Shown: positions 63,124 to 64,000 of the stretch, piece after piece
Position numbering within the stretch: position 1 is the stretch's first letter
Layout of the letters: every line of letters begins with the position of its first letter
Assembly (NCBI RefSeq): GCF_016908525.1
Contig: NZ_JAFBEB010000005.1
Coordinates: forward strand, 62,001 to 126,000
Origin: Brevibacillus fulvus
Lineage (GTDB): Bacteria > Bacillota > Bacilli > Brevibacillales > Brevibacillaceae
Length of the DNA: 64,000 nt
Direction of reading: 5' to 3'
Translations under genes and position numbers: made by a program
The notes under the pieces: generated by a model
What the model was told of the DNA's origin: nothing
Databases searched by the model: none
What the model saw: the letters and a program-made list of their open reading frames with translations, nothing else

Positions 63124-64000
63124 TTACGTCAACCATTCAAGCGGTACCAAAACAAGCGAGGGGAATAGTGTAAGCAGGAGCAGGATAATGACTTCCAGCA
63201 ATAAAAACGGCCAGATCCCTTTCATGATCTCTTCCAGACCGATCTTGCCAACTCCGCAGGCGACGTTCAGGACGGTTCCGACAGGCGGTGTGAGCAAACC
63301 GATACAGTTGTTCAACACAAACAGCACACCGAAATACACCGGATCAATTCCAGCCATTTTGATAATCGGCATCAATACCGGGGTAAGAATGAGAATAGTC
63401 GGAGTCGAATCCATTGCCGTTCCTACCAATAGCACCAGCGCATTGATGACAAGCAGGAGAAGCAACGGGTTGTCAATCAGCGGTTCAAGCAATTCTCCCA
63501 TCGCTGCCGGAACATTCGCGACGGTTATCAGCCAGGCGGTTACCATTGCAGCAGCGACGAGAAACATCACGACACTGGAGGTTTTTGCCGCTGCCACCAA
63601 CACGTTGTACAAACTTCTCCAGTTCAATTCCCGATAGATCAGCAATCCGACCAACAGCGCATAAAAAGCGGCGACGACAGCAGCTTCCGTAGGCGTGAAG
63701 ATTCCGCCGCGCAGCCCAGCGATAATAATGACAGGCAGAAGCAGCGCCCAGATGGCTTGACGAGCCGCTTGCCAAATATCCCTCCACGATTTGCGCGGAT
63801 ACACTTCCACCTTGTCTTTGCGCATGAGCAACCACCAGATCAACATAAGCCCAAGCCCAATCATCAGCCCGGGCACGATTCCGGCGATAAACAATTTTGT
63901 GATCGAGACACCGCTCGAGACGCCAAAAATGATGAACGGAATACTGGGCGGAATCAACGGCGCGATGATGCCGCCAGCGGCAAGCAGGCCGGTGGAACGA
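63124..64000 (-). CDS. TRAP transporter large permease DctM, cut by the window edge
   Basis: About 292 residues of the C-terminal part are present; the frame stays open to the edge, where it encodes STGLLAAGGIIAPLIPPS, a conserved DctM segment. Also visible are VIIIAGLRGGIFTPTEAAVVAAFYAL and NNCIGLLTPPVGTVLNVACGV. DctM is the main membrane subunit of TRAP carboxylate importers and needs a binding protein and often DctQ, which should lie beyond position 64000. No terminator is evident in the gap to aroK on this strand. Confidence 0.92.
   Translation of the reverse strand, partial: RSTGLLAAGGIIAPLIPPSIPFIIFGVSSGVSITKLFIAGIVPGLMIGLGLMLIWWLLMRKDKVEVYPRKSWRDIWQAARQAIWALLLPVIIIAGLRGGIFTPTEAAVVAAFYALLVGLLIYRELNWRSLYNVLVAAAKTSSVVMFLVAAAMVTAWLITVANVPAAMGELLEPLIDNPLLLLLVINALVLLVGTAMDSTPTILILTPVLMPIIKMAGIDPVYFGVLFVLNNCIGLLTPPVGTVLNVACGVGKIGLEEIMKGIWPFLLLEVIILLLLTLFPSLVLVPLEWLT

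Overview
The window is chromosomal DNA from an endospore-forming Bacillales-type Firmicute. The evidence is spo0F, a class A PBP behind a forespore-type promoter, a CotS-like kinase, the RNA polymerase delta subunit, a T-box leuS, strong GGAGG ribosome binding sites and several SLH-domain surface proteins. Base composition looks close to 50 % GC. Gene content fits the Paenibacillaceae/Alicyclobacillaceae side of the order better than Bacillus itself, but the genus cannot be fixed from the sequence alone.

Positions 1-27400 follow a gene order known from Bacillus subtilis (glpX-murA2-tal-fba-spo0F-pyrG-rpoE, then ywiB, speB-speE, pbpG, ywhD, a ywhA-like MarR, ywgA-ywfO). Lineage-specific blocks interrupt this backbone. 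An amj lipid II flippase lies between spo0F and pyrG. kamA and its sigma-54 activator share a repeated TGCCG-N6-CGGCA operator. A three-gene secreted/SLH operon (17702-23763) encodes a 1511-residue protein with seven cysteine-bounded modules. pyrG keeps a GGG-start promoter and a C-rich attenuator, and the PBP gene has a sigma-G/sigma-F consensus promoter.

Positions 27400-50400 are a mosaic of housekeeping and transport genes: an M29 aminopeptidase, an MFS pump behind a long leader with tiny ORFs and an intrinsic terminator, an SLH-DUF4855 wall protein, an rRNA methyltransferase, an Fpg-type glycosylase, thiN, DinB, a CotS-like kinase, ung, a polar amino-acid ABC importer without an ATPase gene, an NCS2 permease, an oxalate/formate-type MFS, a dicarboxylate symporter, T-box-controlled leuS, and an OPT peptide transporter coupled to a PqqD-like protein. 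A 36-bp exact repeat brackets a structured non-coding block after leuS.

Positions 50500-64000 are catabolic. A LysR regulator is followed on the same strand by genes for a short citrate synthase/citryl-CoA lyase, a zinc alcohol dehydrogenase, a ThDP enzyme, an acylating aldehyde dehydrogenase, a TIM-barrel isomerase and a divergent type II dehydroquinase, and then by the tripartite carboxylate transporter tctCBA. Read together they suggest uptake of a carboxylate, oxidation, ThDP-dependent C-C cleavage, and capture of the aldehyde as an acyl-CoA. I do not recognise this combination as a characterised pathway. A shikimate kinase and a TRAP permease gene cut by the window edge follow.
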